From the NCBI GenBank assembly GCA_037501455.1, contig CM074855.1, positions 34,381,001 to 34,445,000 on the forward strand: a stretch of DNA of 64,000 bases. Direction: 5' to 3'. A program made the position numbers and the translations under genes. Every line of letters begins with the position of its first letter. Position 1 is the stretch's first letter. Below the pieces are notes generated by a model. The model made no database searches, had not been told where the DNA came from, and worked only from the letters and a program-made list of their open reading frames with translations. This document shows, in pieces, positions 53,533 to 64,000 of this stretch. The stretch comes from Lantana camara. Its lineage: Eukaryota; Streptophyta; Magnoliopsida; Lamiales; Verbenaceae.

Positions 53533-54069
53533 CGAGTTAAATATTCTTCTTCTAGAGATTAAATGTTACTTAATTATTTCTTTGAAGACAAATCATGGGG
53601 TATATATAACAAACTCTTAATGCATTTAGGGCAGACGCCACAAGTCATGTCATCGAAGTGTTGGACAACGAAATCAAGAATGAAGCGAACAACTTCTAAG
53701 TGTTGGACATATATATTTATTCTTCAATTCCTGAGAAATTTCTCTGTAACCATATTCTCATTTATTCTTAGAGCGCGTTTACTACTTTTTTTTAATTCCG
53801 TTCAACTTATACAAAAAGTTAGTTAAGTCCATTTACTTTAATTGTTCCCAAGCCCGCAATTATCCACCGATTGCACATACGATCTATTGTGGGCTATGAA
53901 GTTTGTCCATTCAAACTTGAGGTTTTAGCTAAACCACCAACTTTACGGCCCAAGTATTTTACACCTCTTTCCATCCTTATTTCAATTTACAAAAATTGCC
54001 ATTGGAAGGGAATTTATTTCATCGATCTGTTCATTTATTTAAGCTGGCAATATTTTTGGCTTCAAGTGT
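53533..54069. other. Intergenic sequence with a duplicated segment
   Basis: A half MITE-like word TTAGAGCGCGTTTACT lies at about 53768. The segment from about 54030 to 54160 (AAGCTGGCAATATTTTTGGC ... TGCCTAACATTGACC ... GGCACCAAGTTT) recurs at about 58695-58835 in the same orientation. Confidence 0.45.
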
Positions 54070-54980
54070 AGAATGAAACTTTTTGGAGGGATCTGCCTAA
54101 CATTGACCAAATTTATTTTTGCTCCATTTTTTCTATATATTGGAAGGCACCAAGTTTATGGCCTTCTTTGTCATCAACTACATGATGAGGACGTGGATGC
54201 CGAGCACCTTGGTTCTAGAGGTACCAGCATGGTGTATTCGAGGAGACTGGATATCATGGGAGAGAATATCTCGGTTGCCACAAAGTTTGGGGAGTGGCTA
54301 AATACCCCAAGAAGCATGGGTGATACACAGACATTTTGATAGAGAACAAACCCTAATATCTGAACTTCATCAATATGCACACCCAAATATGATCCATTTA
54401 ATTGGATTCTCAAGATCAACTATGACAGTTAATGAACTAGCCTGAGTATCTGAGGTTATGACTACTGGAACCTTAAAGCAAAATCTGCATGGGAATTTCG
54501 TCGACTTAAGAATGGCTTACCCTTGGAATAGCCAGAGGACTCCACTTTCTTTATCAATTTCCAACTATCTTCCACGATTTGAAATTAGAAAATATATTAT
54601 TGGATATGAATTTCTCACCAAAAAATTCTGATTTTGGATGAACTGGGGGTCACTATGGAAGAGACAGTACCTAAGTCAAAACTAAAACTGGAAGAGGTCC
54701 CGTGGGATAAGAGGTCTTGGTGAAATTGCAAAACCTGGGAAGGAGTACTGAAGAAATTTTGCCATTTTTCATGGAGAGCTGGTCAGTCAGGTTCAATCAA
54801 AGTTTTTGCAATATGGAGAAGATAATTTATTAGGGCCGATCCCAGGTCGAATGGAATGGTCCTGGTACATCATCTTGTGCGAGTTCTGATAGTTGCTCTT
54901 TGGTGTACTCGAGACGATCATGTGACTAGGCCGAGCATGGCAAAGGTTATTGGTTCAATCTTGGAGGAAATTATTTAGGC
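54070..54980 (+). pseudogene. Receptor-like protein kinase pseudogene
   Basis: Kinase subdomains can be read in order in shifting frames. HPNMIHLIGFS (subdomain IV region) lies at about 54382. The catalytic loop FHDLKLENILLDMNF (VIb; the usual HRD Arg is missing) lies at about 54575, and DFG (VII) at about 54630, followed at once by a stop. A C-terminal lobe follows (ADPRSNGMVLVHH, then VALWCTRDDHVTRPSMAKV, subdomain XI) at about 54837-54965. Stops and frameshifts occur throughout. The ALWCxxxxxxxRPSM form fits plant receptor-like kinases, lectin-type being one possibility. No upstream receptor domain is recognisable. Confidence 0.7.
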
Positions 54981-55342
54981 TGAGTTGTTGTTGCTTGTTG
55001 GAAGACTTGGGTTGGGTTAAAACTTAAAAGGAGGTTTCATTAAGGCTCTTTTAAGACTTTTGCTACTTCTTTAAAGATAAGATTTTCGCTTATTTTTTAA
55101 GGATATGTTTAAATATTTTGGTAAAACTTTGTTGCTTGTTTTTTATTTTTTATTTTTTTTATGGAGATGTTTGAATACTCTGTTGTTTTTTTTTTTTTTT
55201 TTTTGGGCGAAAAAGAAAAGTTTACATCAGCACTACAAACATAACTAAGATCTACGGTTCCTGGTGGGTAATTCATCGCGATCCAACCAGATGCTTGAAT
55301 CTTTCTGGGTTTGTGTCAATATTACTTTTTTGGGTCATTTAC
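54981..55342. other. Spacer with poly-T tracts
   Basis: T-tract at about 55183-55204, possibly the tail of a minus-strand retroposon. No gene seen. Confidence 0.3.
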
Positions 55343-55600
55343 ATCTGACTATCCTGTATTTAGGTCTAATTATAACGCAATCCATTATTATCGGGAAATT
55401 ATATTTTAGTCCCTATAAATATTGTTTGGTCTCAAGTCCCTTAATGGAATTTGTAAAAGTACACTTATGCCCCTAACTGTTTTATGAGTATTACATTGAA
55501 TATATGACCACAATTATAAAGCCATCCCTAAAGTTTACAAATATAAACAAAACGATCCCTACAATTATGAATTTAGCAACAAATCAGAGGTATTTTTGGA
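55343..55600. mobile_element. Left arm of a long-inverted-repeat element
   Basis: 55343-55391 is an inverted copy of 58488-58536 (49 bp, about six mismatches; words ATTTAGG(T/C)CTAATTA and GCAATCCATTATTAT). Weaker similarity extends inward to about 55445 / 58433. The copia relic lies between the arms. Confidence 0.55.
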
Positions 55601-57298
55601 ATGATATAACGGAACCTGAGGGTTCGGAAGTGGCACGGGTCTCATGTGGTGGTTCTGGAGTTGTGTGGTCTGGGGGTTGTGGTGGAGGGACCGCTGGCGA
55701 CAATGGTGGCGATGACGGTTGGGGAGCCGGGGCATCGTGTGGCGATGACGGTTAGGGAGCCGGGGCATCGTGTGGTGCGGACGAGACGGCCGGTATGTAG
55801 GTAATAGTTGGGAGTGGAGTGGGGGTGGTGGAGGGCTGTTCGAGTAGTTGTGTTGTTTGGGGAGGTGTTGGAGAGGTAGCGAACGGGAAGGTTGACTCAA
55901 CGAAGCGAACATGGCGAGACACATAGAGACGAGTGGTGGAGGGATCGAGGCAAAGGTACGCGCTTTGAGTGAGCGAATACCCAACAAAGATACATGGGAT
56001 TGAGCGAGGGGCGAGTTTGTGCTCGGAGTATGGTCATAGCCATGGGTAACACAGACAACCAAAGGTACGAAGCTTGGCATAGTTAGGTGGCTGTTTGAAA
56101 AGTGCAAGGTATGGGGATGACATGGACAGACCGGGGGTGGGAACGCGGTTTATGAGGTATACTGATATGGCAAAGGCATATGGCCAGTAAGAGAGTGGCA
56201 TGGAGGCGTGATGAAGAAGAGTACGACCGGTTTCAACGATGTGGCGGTGATGCCGTTCTGAGTAACCATTGTGTTCAGGTGTGTGGGGTGGAGTAGTAAG
56301 GTGGGAGATGCCATGATCAGCTAGGTATGGTGTAAGAGAGGTGAATTCGCCACTATTATCCGAGTAGAGGGATTTGATTTTGGTGTTGAATTTTAGTTCA
56401 ACAAGCTCTTTGAAACGTTTGAAGATATCAACGACTTGTGACTTACGATGTAGTGGAAAGAACCATACGTATTTGGTGTAATGGTCCACGAAGATTATAT
56501 AGTGTTTATAGTTTTCGTTTGAGTAAATGGGAGATGTCCACACATCGGTAAACAGAATATCTAAAGGAGAATCGGATTTTATTGAAGATTCACTAAAGGG
56601 GAGCCGATGGCTCTTATTACAAAGGCATGATTTGCAATTTATTTCTGTAGAGGGGGAGAAGACTGGTAGATTGTGGTGGGAGATGATGTGGTGATGAATG
56701 GCAGCAGAAGGGTGGCCCAACCGATTGTGCCACTCAGTACCGGAAGTGCGGACGCAAGAGGTGTAGATGGTGGGGGAGGGAGAAGGTGGGGTATGTCTCG
56801 CCGGCCACTCATATACCCCGTTGTTGGCCTGCCCCGTCATTATGGAAGCCCCCGTCGCTAGGTCCTTCACCTGAAATCCATAAGGGGTAAATTCAACAGA
56901 GACATGAATAGAGTCACATAATTTTGAAACGGAAAGTAAGTTGGTGCGCATAGATGGAATACAGAGTACATTGTTGAAAGTTAAAGGAGATGTTTTAGAG
57001 GGCAAAGAGATAGAACCCGAGTGTGTTATGGGGAGAGTGGTGCCATCGCCAATCATGACGTTGTCGTGAGCAGTATACGGGGTCCGAAGGGAGAGCGAAT
57101 CAAGGTCGGATGTGATGTGGTGGGACGCGCCACTGTCAAGGAGCCACGAGGGAGATGAAGATGGGTCCGGGGTGGTGGCGAAGTGGGCGCGGGGCTGACA
57201 TGGTGTTTGCGGGTTAGGCGAAGGGCGTCGTTGCTGCTGTACCGGGCGCAGGTTTTGTTGTTAGGGTTGATGGGTTTGTGGTTGATGTTGGAGAACAT
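55601..57298 (-). pseudogene. Protease-integrase part of a truncated Ty1/copia element
   Basis: After a stop at the end of gag, the minus strand reads through a protease region, then GIDGTTLP/MIGDGTTLPITHSG-type sequence. The copia integrase follows in one 340-residue frame at 56034-57056: zinc-binding EWHNRLGHPS and CKSCLCNKSHRLPF; catalytic LFTDVW, YSDNSGEF and EHNGYSERHHR. A frameshift near 56050 moves the next part (FGCLCYP, then the GY-KG(Y/F)RCLDPSTTRLYVSRHVRF region) to the frame at 55565-56107. The element stops after the Pro-rich linker. Reverse transcriptase, RNase H and the 3' LTR are missing, so it cannot be autonomous. Confidence 0.8.
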
Positions 57299-57301
57299 GT
57301 A

Positions 57302-58162
57302 CTAGGGACAACGGCGTGCGGAGTGACCCGGAACGCTGCATAATTGGCAGGTGCCCAGATATGGGCGAGAGGGGCGAGTTTGGGTGATTGGGGGAGGATA
57401 GGTGGGAGTGGATGAGGGTCGCCATTGTTTGGGCTTGTGGTGGAGTCCTATTGGGTTGGCTGTGATCGGAAGGGACGAGGCGGTAGCGGAGGCGGACTGC
57501 TGGATGCTGAGTTCCTTGTTGAGGAGTTTCTCATGGAGTTCGGCAAAGGAGATCTGGCTTTCTCGGTCGTTCACGGCATCAATGATGGAGCGGTATGAGT
57601 CATCGAGGCCGTCAAGTACTATGTCGGTGATGTCTTCTTGGCCGAAGGGGTATCCCAATAGGTTTAGTTCGTCGGCTTTGGTGCGAATCAGCGCCATATA
57701 TTCATTGATGGATTTGCTGCTCTTGGTAGAGCGCTTGAGGGCATCACACAGTTGTTTGATGTGGCCCCTGGAGGTGTTGGCAAACGTAGTGGCGAGGGTG
57801 GTCCAGGCCTCGCGGGAGGAGGTAGCGCTATGAATGATTGGGGCCACCGTGTGATGGAGAGAGCCGGTGAGGGTGGCCAGAATCAGTTGGTCCTGTTGAA
57901 ACCAAGTGGTGAAAAGAGGATTTGCTGCTGTGTCGTCGTCGGTTTGAATGACCTGGGCTGGGGAGGGAATAGAACCATCTACATAGCCGAACAGATTATG
58001 GCCGCGTAGGAGGGCCTGCATGTGAAGCTTCCTTGCCATGTAATTATTGGGATGGAGCTTGACTGTGTTGGATGAGTTGATGAGGATGAGGTTGCAGTTG
58101 GGTTCAGGCTGGGCCGGAAGTCCAGTGGTGGGGGTGACGGTAGAGGCAGATTCAGTGGCCAT
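57302..58162 (-). CDS. Gag of the truncated Ty1/copia element
   Basis: 286 residues, start MATESAS at 58162. The domain is UBN2-type copia gag (NNYMARKLHMQALLRGH, FTTWFQQDQLILATLTGSL, EAWTTLATTFAN, IKQLCDALKRSTKSSKSI, VLDGLDDSYRSIIDAV). One zinc knuckle CQLCSVPGHSARRC lies just before the stop. Gag forms the particle. The stop TAG after RRCP separates it from the protease frame and is probably a nonsense change, since copia elements usually encode one polyprotein. Confidence 0.85.
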   Translation of the reverse strand: MATESASTVTPTTGLPAQPEPNCNLILINSSNTVKLHPNNYMARKLHMQALLRGHNLFGYVDGSIPSPAQVIQTDDDTAANPLFTTWFQQDQLILATLTGSLHHTVAPIIHSATSSREAWTTLATTFANTSRGHIKQLCDALKRSTKSSKSINEYMALIRTKADELNLLGYPFGQEDITDIVLDGLDDSYRSIIDAVNDRESQISFAELHEKLLNKELSIQQSASATASSLPITANPIGLHHKPKQWRPSSTPTYPPPITQTRPSRPYLGTCQLCSVPGHSARRCP

Positions 58163-58218
58163 AGCGGTGGAGCAGATTGCAGATGTGGGAAAAAAAATAT
58201 TGAGATTAGTGATCGATG

Positions 58219-58231
58219 GCTCTTGATACCA
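58219..58231 (-). other. Primer binding site of the copia element
   Basis: On minus, TGGTATCAAGAGC directly follows the LTR end TTCTTTACA. It is an initiator-tRNA-Met type PBS. Confidence 0.85.
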
Positions 58232-58426
58232 TGTAAAGAATGGAGGTATTGTATTGCATTACAAAATATGTGATGATACAGAGTATAAATACATTACAGA
58301 GGAGAGAATATTTGCAGCTAAGAATCAATTAACTCCTAATCTTCAAATCCTATAATTAAGCTCCTATGATGGCGCAATCCATTGAGCAGAAGATCCCTTT
58401 GATTGATCAGAGTCCTTTGTCGTGCA
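58232..58426 (-). mobile_element. 5' LTR of the copia element
   Basis: On minus it ends CCATTCTTTACA at 58232 and probably starts TGCACGACAAAGG at 58426 (about 195 bp). TATA-like ATTTATACTC lies on minus at about 58284. The outer edge is uncertain by some tens of bp because the inverted-repeat element begins near 58433. Confidence 0.55.
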
Positions 58427-58432
58427 ATCTTC

Positions 58433-58536
58433 TATACTAGGGACCACAAACAGTTCTAAAAGTTAGGGATTGAAATGCAATTTTTCAATAATAATGGATT
58501 GCATTGTAATTAGGCCTAAATGCAGGGTAGTTAGAT
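58433..58536. mobile_element. Right arm of the long-inverted-repeat element
   Basis: Counterpart of 55343-55445 in inverted orientation. Outer end ...GGGTAGTTAGAT. No clear TSD. Confidence 0.55.
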
Positions 58537-60349
58537 ATAATTATTTCTATTTCTTTTGTTTATTGTAGATTTTCCCACTAATTCTTCTTGTCTTATGACG
58601 TTCATTGTGAGAAAAAGATTTACTCGTTTGTTATGGTGTTCTTTCTTGTTTTTTCCAGATTTATTCGTGGAAGGGAGAATCAACTCTATTCACGTATTTT
58701 AGCTGGTAATCTTTTTGGCTCCAAGTTTGCCCCCCGTAATCGTGTAGAATGATTTTTTGGAGCGACTTGCCTAACATTGACCGAATTTATATTCCTTCCA
58801 TTTCTTCAATATTTTGGAAAGCACCAAGTTTGCATGAGCATACTCTTTCTTAGGCGGTATCGGGATTACACGCTTTCTACTTTATACACTTACTCTTTTT
58901 TATTAAATTCATTTTCTACATTTTCTATTTTTATTTAATATAATTTAATTTATGAGTTTTTTTTTTTTATCAAATGTATAATATTATATTAAAGTAACAC
59001 ACATCTTCACATAAAATAAAATATTGTTCTTTGTATTATCGTATACATTAATTTTAGTAAATAAATACAGTAAAAGATATGAATATATGTCGAATAAGTA
59101 TTTATATTATTAGTAAAGTAAAAAACTTAATAGGAACTAATATTGATCTAAATTGTAAATTTGCACCAAAATTTTTTGCAGAGTCTTTAGTTTAACCTAA
59201 TTTTAGTTTTTAATTTTTCTTTTCTTTCATCCATTTGACTTATCCTTGCTTCTATGATATCGAGTTTCTTTTTTTTTTTTTTCTGTGTGTGTTTCTATTT
59301 ATTTTCAACTATACAATTTATTTTTTTATTTTATTACTTATCACAAGTTGAAATTTTGGTAAAAATTATATAAGAAATATCTATCTCTATATTATTTTTA
59401 ATGATTATTTGAATTGACTTTTAATTTTTGTATTTATTTTAAATAATTATTCCTTAGAATTTTTTTATTTATCTCTTTTATTTTTCTCTAGTATTTTTTT
59501 TCTTATTTATATTTTTTAATAGTATTATTTAAGATTAATTTTAGTTTTTTTATTATTTATGTATGTAGTATAAATGTTTAATTAAAAGAGTATACTTATA
59601 TAAAAAAGTTAAATGAATGTTTAATGAACAATAAAAAAATAATAATTATAAAATTAATACATACGTTGGATCTTTCCTTAATTTTAAATAACTTTGGTTA
59701 GACCTGTAATTTTGGTATGTGGAATATTCTTTTGAATTAACAACAAATTTTAAAAATTTATTAAAATTTTGTCTATTATAATACATCTAATCTTTTATTT
59801 AACTATTTAAGTATATATTTATATTTCCATTTCAAAATTTTATCTACTTTTTGGTTTTTCATTTTTGTACTTGTCTCTATCTATCAATTTTTTCTTAATT
59901 TTATTTTTAAATATATAAATATCTTATAATATAACTTATAACTAATATATTAATTTTAGAAAGAGTTCTTATTATGATGCTTTATATATTTTCTATAGAT
60001 TGAAATACTCTTAATTCTATTGAATTCTATTTTCACTCAAACAAGTATTTTTAAGATTTTGAAATACAATAATATATAGTATGATTTACCAAATTACCTT
60101 TTAGTTTTATATTGCAGAAAGTATGATAGCGAGGATATTTTGGCCTATATTGTTGAACGTATTATAGCGAGGATATTTTGGTGGAACACAAAGTTTCAAG
60201 AAACCAAAAATCCAACTCTGCTTTTATAGTATATATAGGTATATGCGTGGTGTGTATTGGTAGACGATTGAGATTAGTAAAGAGAAACAATTATCATATA
60301 GAAAAAATTAAAAAATTCTCTCTTACAATCTCATCTGCCTATTAATAAA
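58537..60349. other. AT-rich intergenic sequence
   Basis: About 58695-58835 duplicates 54030-54160. The rest is very AT-rich with T-runs and no convincing gene. A short direct repeat GCGAGGATATTTTGG lies at about 60129 and 60169. Confidence 0.4.
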
Positions 60350-60359
60350 CTATAGTCAC

Positions 60360-61184
60360 TAGGGCTGTTCAAACGGTAATACCGAACCGAACCGACGTTT
60401 CGGTAAACCGAAATTTCGGTAGGCCATTTTTATGTACCGATTATCGAACCGAATTTTACGGTTCGGTTCAGTAAAAACCGAAAAAAATTCGGTACAGTTC
60501 GGTTGAAAACCGAATTCCCGAAATTCTATTTGAAAATTAAAATAAAAAAAAAATCCATAAGCCTGCAGAACTCAACCATGAAAAATTGACAATCCTAAAG
60601 AAAATAATTCAACCAAGACAATAGTCCAGACACCAGATTCACAAATCACAATACAACAAAATCAGAAAATACAAACAATTAAGTCTTCAATAAATACAGC
60701 GGTTGAGATGTTGACTGTTGAACCGGAACTAAGGGCTGGCGTCGGAGAAGCAAACGTGCGGCGCGAGCTTCGCCGGAGCTATTAGCGGCGATGGCGGTCA
60801 GGCGTGGTGATGGGATGACAGAACCAAAGTGTGGGGGCTAGGGTTTTATTTTGTTGTCTGAATCTATAAAATCTGAATGTATGTAAAGTGTGAAATTGTT
60901 TTATTAATTATTAATCCCTTGCCGATTATTACTCCCTTACCGCAACACCTTTTTAGCAAACGTTGTAAGAAGAAAAAATTAATATTATATATAATATATT
61001 ATATATAAAATATTAATATATATATATATATAAAAGTTCGGTATTCGATATACCGTATCGAAATACCGATACCAAACCAAATACCGAAATTTCAAAAAAA
61101 AAATATTCGGTTCGATAATCGGTATCGACCGAAATTTCGGTTTCGATCGGTTCGATCGGTTTTACGGAAATATACACACCCCTA
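60360..61184. mobile_element. hAT-type non-autonomous element
   Basis: Ends TAGGGCTGTTCAAACGG and the complement TAGGGGTGTGTATATTTCC, with subterminal repeats rich in TTCGGT/ACCGAA on both sides. It is flanked by CTATAGTCA (60350-60358) and CTATAGTGA (61185-61193), a near-perfect 8-9 bp duplication as in hAT insertions. About 825 bp. The GC-rich middle (60720-60830) has no clear ORF. Confidence 0.75.
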
Positions 61185-61193
61185 CTATAGTGA

Positions 61194-61746
61194 GTAAAAT
61201 AAGAAATGAAACACATTTCAAAAATTCAAAGCCAGAGGAAAGGCACGACTTCCAAGAAAGCTCATACGCACCCGCTCTCTAAGTTAGTCCAATATATGTT
61301 GCAGTTTCCTCAAGAATAACTAAAGAGTGCATTCCAGTAGTTTATACCTATAAAATTACAACAATCTAATCAAACACAATTTCAAGTTTCAAAAAATGAA
61401 TTGAATAATAGGTACCGAAACATGTCCATTGTAAAGCACAACATTATCCTACGGTTGAAAGAAGGCATCAATTATACACAAAGCATGCTGAAGGGTCTCC
61501 ATTGTGTTGAAACATCCTAAGGAATGAGATCTTAAATATAACAGTTTCTGTAGCATGAACGAGAGCAAAAACCATCCTTTCAAACGAACCCTCTCAAATC
61601 TAAATACCAAATTACAAGTATACGACAAAGTAGAAAAGGGTCTTCATCTTTATTTACAGAAAAGCATTAATTTGCTTAAAAAGTAAATATATAGCTATAG
61701 AACATCTCATATATTTCATACCAAGCTAGTAAATGCAAAGTAATAA
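61194..61746 (-). other. Probable 3' UTR and downstream region of the FPP gene
   Basis: On minus, an AATAAA signal lies at 61649-61654, about 95 bp after the stop. Further AT-rich sequence has no other gene. Confidence 0.45.
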
Positions 61747-62208
61747 TTACTGTCCATTCTTTCCTTTAGAGGAAAAGAATCTGCTAAATCCACGAGCATG
61801 TTTCTCTGGTGTGGTTGTAGTGGATGAAGAAGCGGAAGAGGAACCGGACTTTGTAGGGTGGTGTTGTGGATGCTTTGAGCCGATGGGTGATTTTAAAAAG
61901 TTGTTTGCTTCACCATCAGATGGACTAAATGGTGCGTTGAACATGTCCATAGGGGATTCTGACCCAGCTCTATTCAAAGGGAAAGAAGTGGCATTATCTG
62001 ATTCTGGTGGATCAATAAGGTCTTGCAAGTTTGTGCCACTTATAGTTGGTTCCTCTTCAACTAAGGCTTCGGCTTTTTGGGACCTTCCATTATTAGGGGA
62101 ACTGAGTATGTCTGTTTGGGGACGAAGAGATTTCAATTGCTTACCAAGGAGAAATATGGTTTCTTGACATTCGGCAAGCTTTTCTGCTGCTGCTGCCAAT
62201 TCCTTCTC
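61747..62208 (-). CDS. Filament-like plant protein (FPP), last coding exon
   Basis: On minus the exon starts after acceptor TATATCAG at 62209 with EKELAAAAEKLAECQETI and FLLGKQLKSLRP, the typical C-terminal end of the coiled coil of the FPP family (PF05911). A low-complexity tail follows: DLIDPPESDN, MDMFNAPFSPSDGEANNF, SSASSSTTTTPEKHARGF and SRFFSSKGKNGQ, with stop TAA at 61747-61749. FPPs are long plant coiled-coil proteins with homology to a MAR-binding filament-like protein. Their molecular role is poorly defined; some act in cytoskeleton or exocytosis-linked functions. The C-terminal RFFSSKGK-like basic end is common in the family. Only about 170 residues of a protein usually of 600-1100 residues are in the window. 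The frame is intact and splice sites are canonical, so this is probably a functional host gene. Confidence 0.85.
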   Translation of the reverse strand, partial: EKELAAAAEKLAECQETIFLLGKQLKSLRPQTDILSSPNNGRSQKAEALVEEEPTISGTNLQDLIDPPESDNATSFPLNRAGSESPMDMFNAPFSPSDGEANNFLKSPIGSKHPQHHPTKSGSSSASSSTTTTPEKHARGFSRFFSSKGKNGQ

Positions 62209-63939
62209 CTGATATAAAAAGATAGGTGAGTTTACTTTCTCGAAATGATTTAAATCCTAATTGGTAAAAGGACAATATGAGTCGTCTGCATTTCCGGATC
62301 CATCAAAATTAAAATTGTAAACAAGAGATTGTATAACGTACAGATACTGGCAAAGTAGTATCAGGCAAACATAAGATTCATTTTTGCCCATGTACCGAGA
62401 ATAGGAGATTTCCTAAATTCAAAGAATTGAGGATTATTAGGACTCTATATTTCAAAAACTCACAAAAAAGGTTACTAATAGGCTTGAATCCTCAAGCAAA
62501 CATCTGTACTGGGTTTTCTAGAACAAGTTTCATGCTTTCCTTGATCTCGTTACCATTATTTGTAAAACGGCATGATTATCATGCTTGGTCATTAGTCAAA
62601 GATAATCCATAGACTCAGTGACAGTTTTCTTAACATAACCAACAGCAGACACACATGAGGCTGAAGGGGCACAATCTGCCTTGGTTTGAATGCTCCCAAT
62701 TTGTTACTATCATGTGGCATTTAACTTGATAGAACTAGAAGAAGGGGCAAATTTCCCAATATTATCCTTCTTTTAGAGTTAAGCAAACAATAACATTACA
62801 ATGCAAAAGTTGAGTTTTTTAAAATAAAGACTGAACTATGTATGCAGATAGTATCCATATCTGATAGCAACTACAGTTAGCATGTCTTACACAATTTTTA
62901 TACTGTGCCTTATGAACACTGATACGCTCAAGTTAATTCTAGCAAAACAGCATCTTAAATCCCACACCAATCTTGTGCAACAGGTGCCTTAAAAGATAAC
63001 ATGTAGCACCTTTTTCAATTGACTGTTTTATCTAAGTTTCCAGCATTTGCTGCCTCAAATTTTGTGCATGTGAGAGGTTTTTTTTACCAATATTTTAGTT
63101 TTGATGTTTAAGTCTTATCCCTTTTTTTTTGTAATTGTTATTTTTTTTATTAATATTTACATTAAAATTATATACACTGATGACAGTATAAGAACAAAAA
63201 TTTTAAACTATTAACAAAATAATTGTCTGCACCAATTAAAAAGATTTTCAAAAGAGGCTAAATGATAATTATTATATAGTTCCACTATTATAATCAATTG
63301 CCAAAAATAAAACCCATAAATATTTAGCTTTTTTAATCTTTAAAAAAAAATTATTTTGTCATTAATTTAGAACAAGTATATAATTTTTTTTTTTAAGCCA
63401 ACCGGGTTGGTCCAAGTGGTTAAGGGGTTCATTCTCGAAGGCAAGGTCCCGAGTTCGAATCCCCACTTGGGTGTGCGTGTGTTTAAAAAAAAAAAGTATA
63501 TAATTTTAAATAAGTTAATATAGACATATATTATAATTGTAGAATAATTTTCTAATATTCTTATATATAAAATTGCAACTAATGTTAAATGATATTTTTT
63601 TATATAATAGTCAATAGAAAAGCATTGTCTTATAGTGTTTACCATTTTAATATAATTGTTACAAAATGGTAATACGCCTATTTGGAAAATATTTGTAAGA
63701 CACCATAATCAAACTAACATAAATAGACGCCAATACTTTACACAAAATCAAAATAAAAATATTAACAAAACAGATAAAATGATGCATGCACAGCTTTTTG
63801 GACACCGAATGCTGGAAAACTAAGAGAAAATTTATAACTCAAAAGGTAACATATGTTAACTTTTAAGGCGGCAGATGGGATATAAGAAAGCCCAAGATTA
63901 CTAACAGTGCAGAAAGCAAGATATATTTAACAGTCTCAC
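62209..63939 (-). other. Last intron of the FPP gene
   Basis: 1731 bp. On minus the donor is CAG|GTGAG at 63939 and the acceptor is ATATCAG at 62209. It is AT-rich and contains the SINE at 63388-63493. No other gene seen. Confidence 0.8.
63388..63493 (+). mobile_element. tRNA-derived SINE in the FPP intron
   Basis: 106 bp with A box (TGGTCCAAGTGG), TTCTCGAAGGCAA, B box GAGTTCGAATCC, and a GTGTGCGTGTG plus poly-A end. The 14-bp duplication AAGTATATAATTTT lies at 63374-63387 and 63494-63507, exact. It is opposite in orientation to the host gene. Confidence 0.88.
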
Positions 63940-63985
63940 CTGGCTAGTCTTGTCATCGTTACCAGCTTCTGAAGAACTACCAATC
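63940..63985 (-). CDS. Filament-like plant protein (FPP), penultimate exon
   Basis: 46 bp, minus strand, between acceptor TATATCAG at 63986 and donor GTGAG at 63939. Read in the frame set by the last exon it gives IGSSSEAGNDDKTSQ, which joins in frame (phase 0) to EKELAAAAEK. The first base completes a codon from the upstream exon, outside the window. The small exon before the last one fits FPP gene structure. Confidence 0.7.
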
Positions 63986-64000
63986 CTGATATAGAAATAT

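Noticed and set aside
55504..55755. Gly-rich plus-strand frame
   Set aside because: Reverse strand of the Pro-rich copia integrase linker plus AT-rich flank; no start context or domain.
57402..57833. 143-residue plus-strand frame
   Set aside because: Shadow of the copia gag coding strand on the opposite strand.

Overview
The window is nuclear DNA from a flowering plant, almost certainly a eudicot. The evidence is AT-rich intergenic sequence packed with nested LTR retrotransposons of plant lineages (Ty3/gypsy Tat-type and Tekay-like, Ty1/copia), tRNA-derived SINEs, a 5'-truncated LINE, MITEs, and one host gene: the 3' end of a filament-like plant protein (FPP) gene on the minus strand at the right edge. 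A species cannot be named from the sequence.

Layout. 1-4943: minus-strand Ty1/copia relic (LTR family D). 4944-7509: LTR of family B, minus strand. 7510-13094: plus-strand Tat-type gypsy element GyA (5' LTR, primer binding site, gag-protease, decayed RT/RNase H), cut off at the start of integrase. 13095-14493: LTR of family D, plus. 14494-16816: LTR of family B, plus. 16817-29888: a second, decayed Tat element (Tat1): integrase on plus, an antisense additional ORF (aORF) on minus, and a 3' LTR at about 29362-29888. Tat1 is interrupted by a Tourist-like MITE, an unclassified repeat and a young non-autonomous gag-only element with LTRs longer than 2 kb (TR-GAG type, family A, 21579-27540, TSD GGCCG). 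29889-35346: AT-rich sequence with a diverged direct duplication, two long-inverted-repeat MITEs and an LTR relic. 35347-47042: minus-strand Tat element Tat2, with a 1556-codon open gag-pol frame and an antisense aORF of three predicted exons. Its 5' side is replaced by a copy of its own outside flank plus LTR. 47043-49216: LINE 3' end and an old Tat LTR. 49217-52197: LTR of family C (minus), sitting inside a SINE. 52198-61200: SINEs, a receptor-like kinase pseudogene, a truncated copia element inside a long-inverted-repeat element, and a hAT-type MITE. 61230-64000: last two exons of the FPP gene.

How the parts relate. Only the FPP gene looks like an ordinary host gene. The rest is mobile DNA in several layers. 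Most coding capacity belongs to two Tat elements that each carry an aORF antisense to pol, with its own TATA box next to the 3' LTR. The most unusual signals are non-coding. First, three related LTR families (A, B, C) each carry 6-8 short GC-rich palindromes whose sequence is family-specific but whose position and architecture are shared. The same LTRs share a conserved hairpin and a putative splice-flanked micro-exon. Second, the gag-only element carries five consecutive short hairpins with a constant CGGGG(U) loop and covarying stems just upstream of its 3' LTR. Third, three Tat LTRs share the motif TGACTTGAGCGTCGGAG at a fixed distance from TATA. All similarity statements come from reading the sequence by eye; no database search or alignment program was run.
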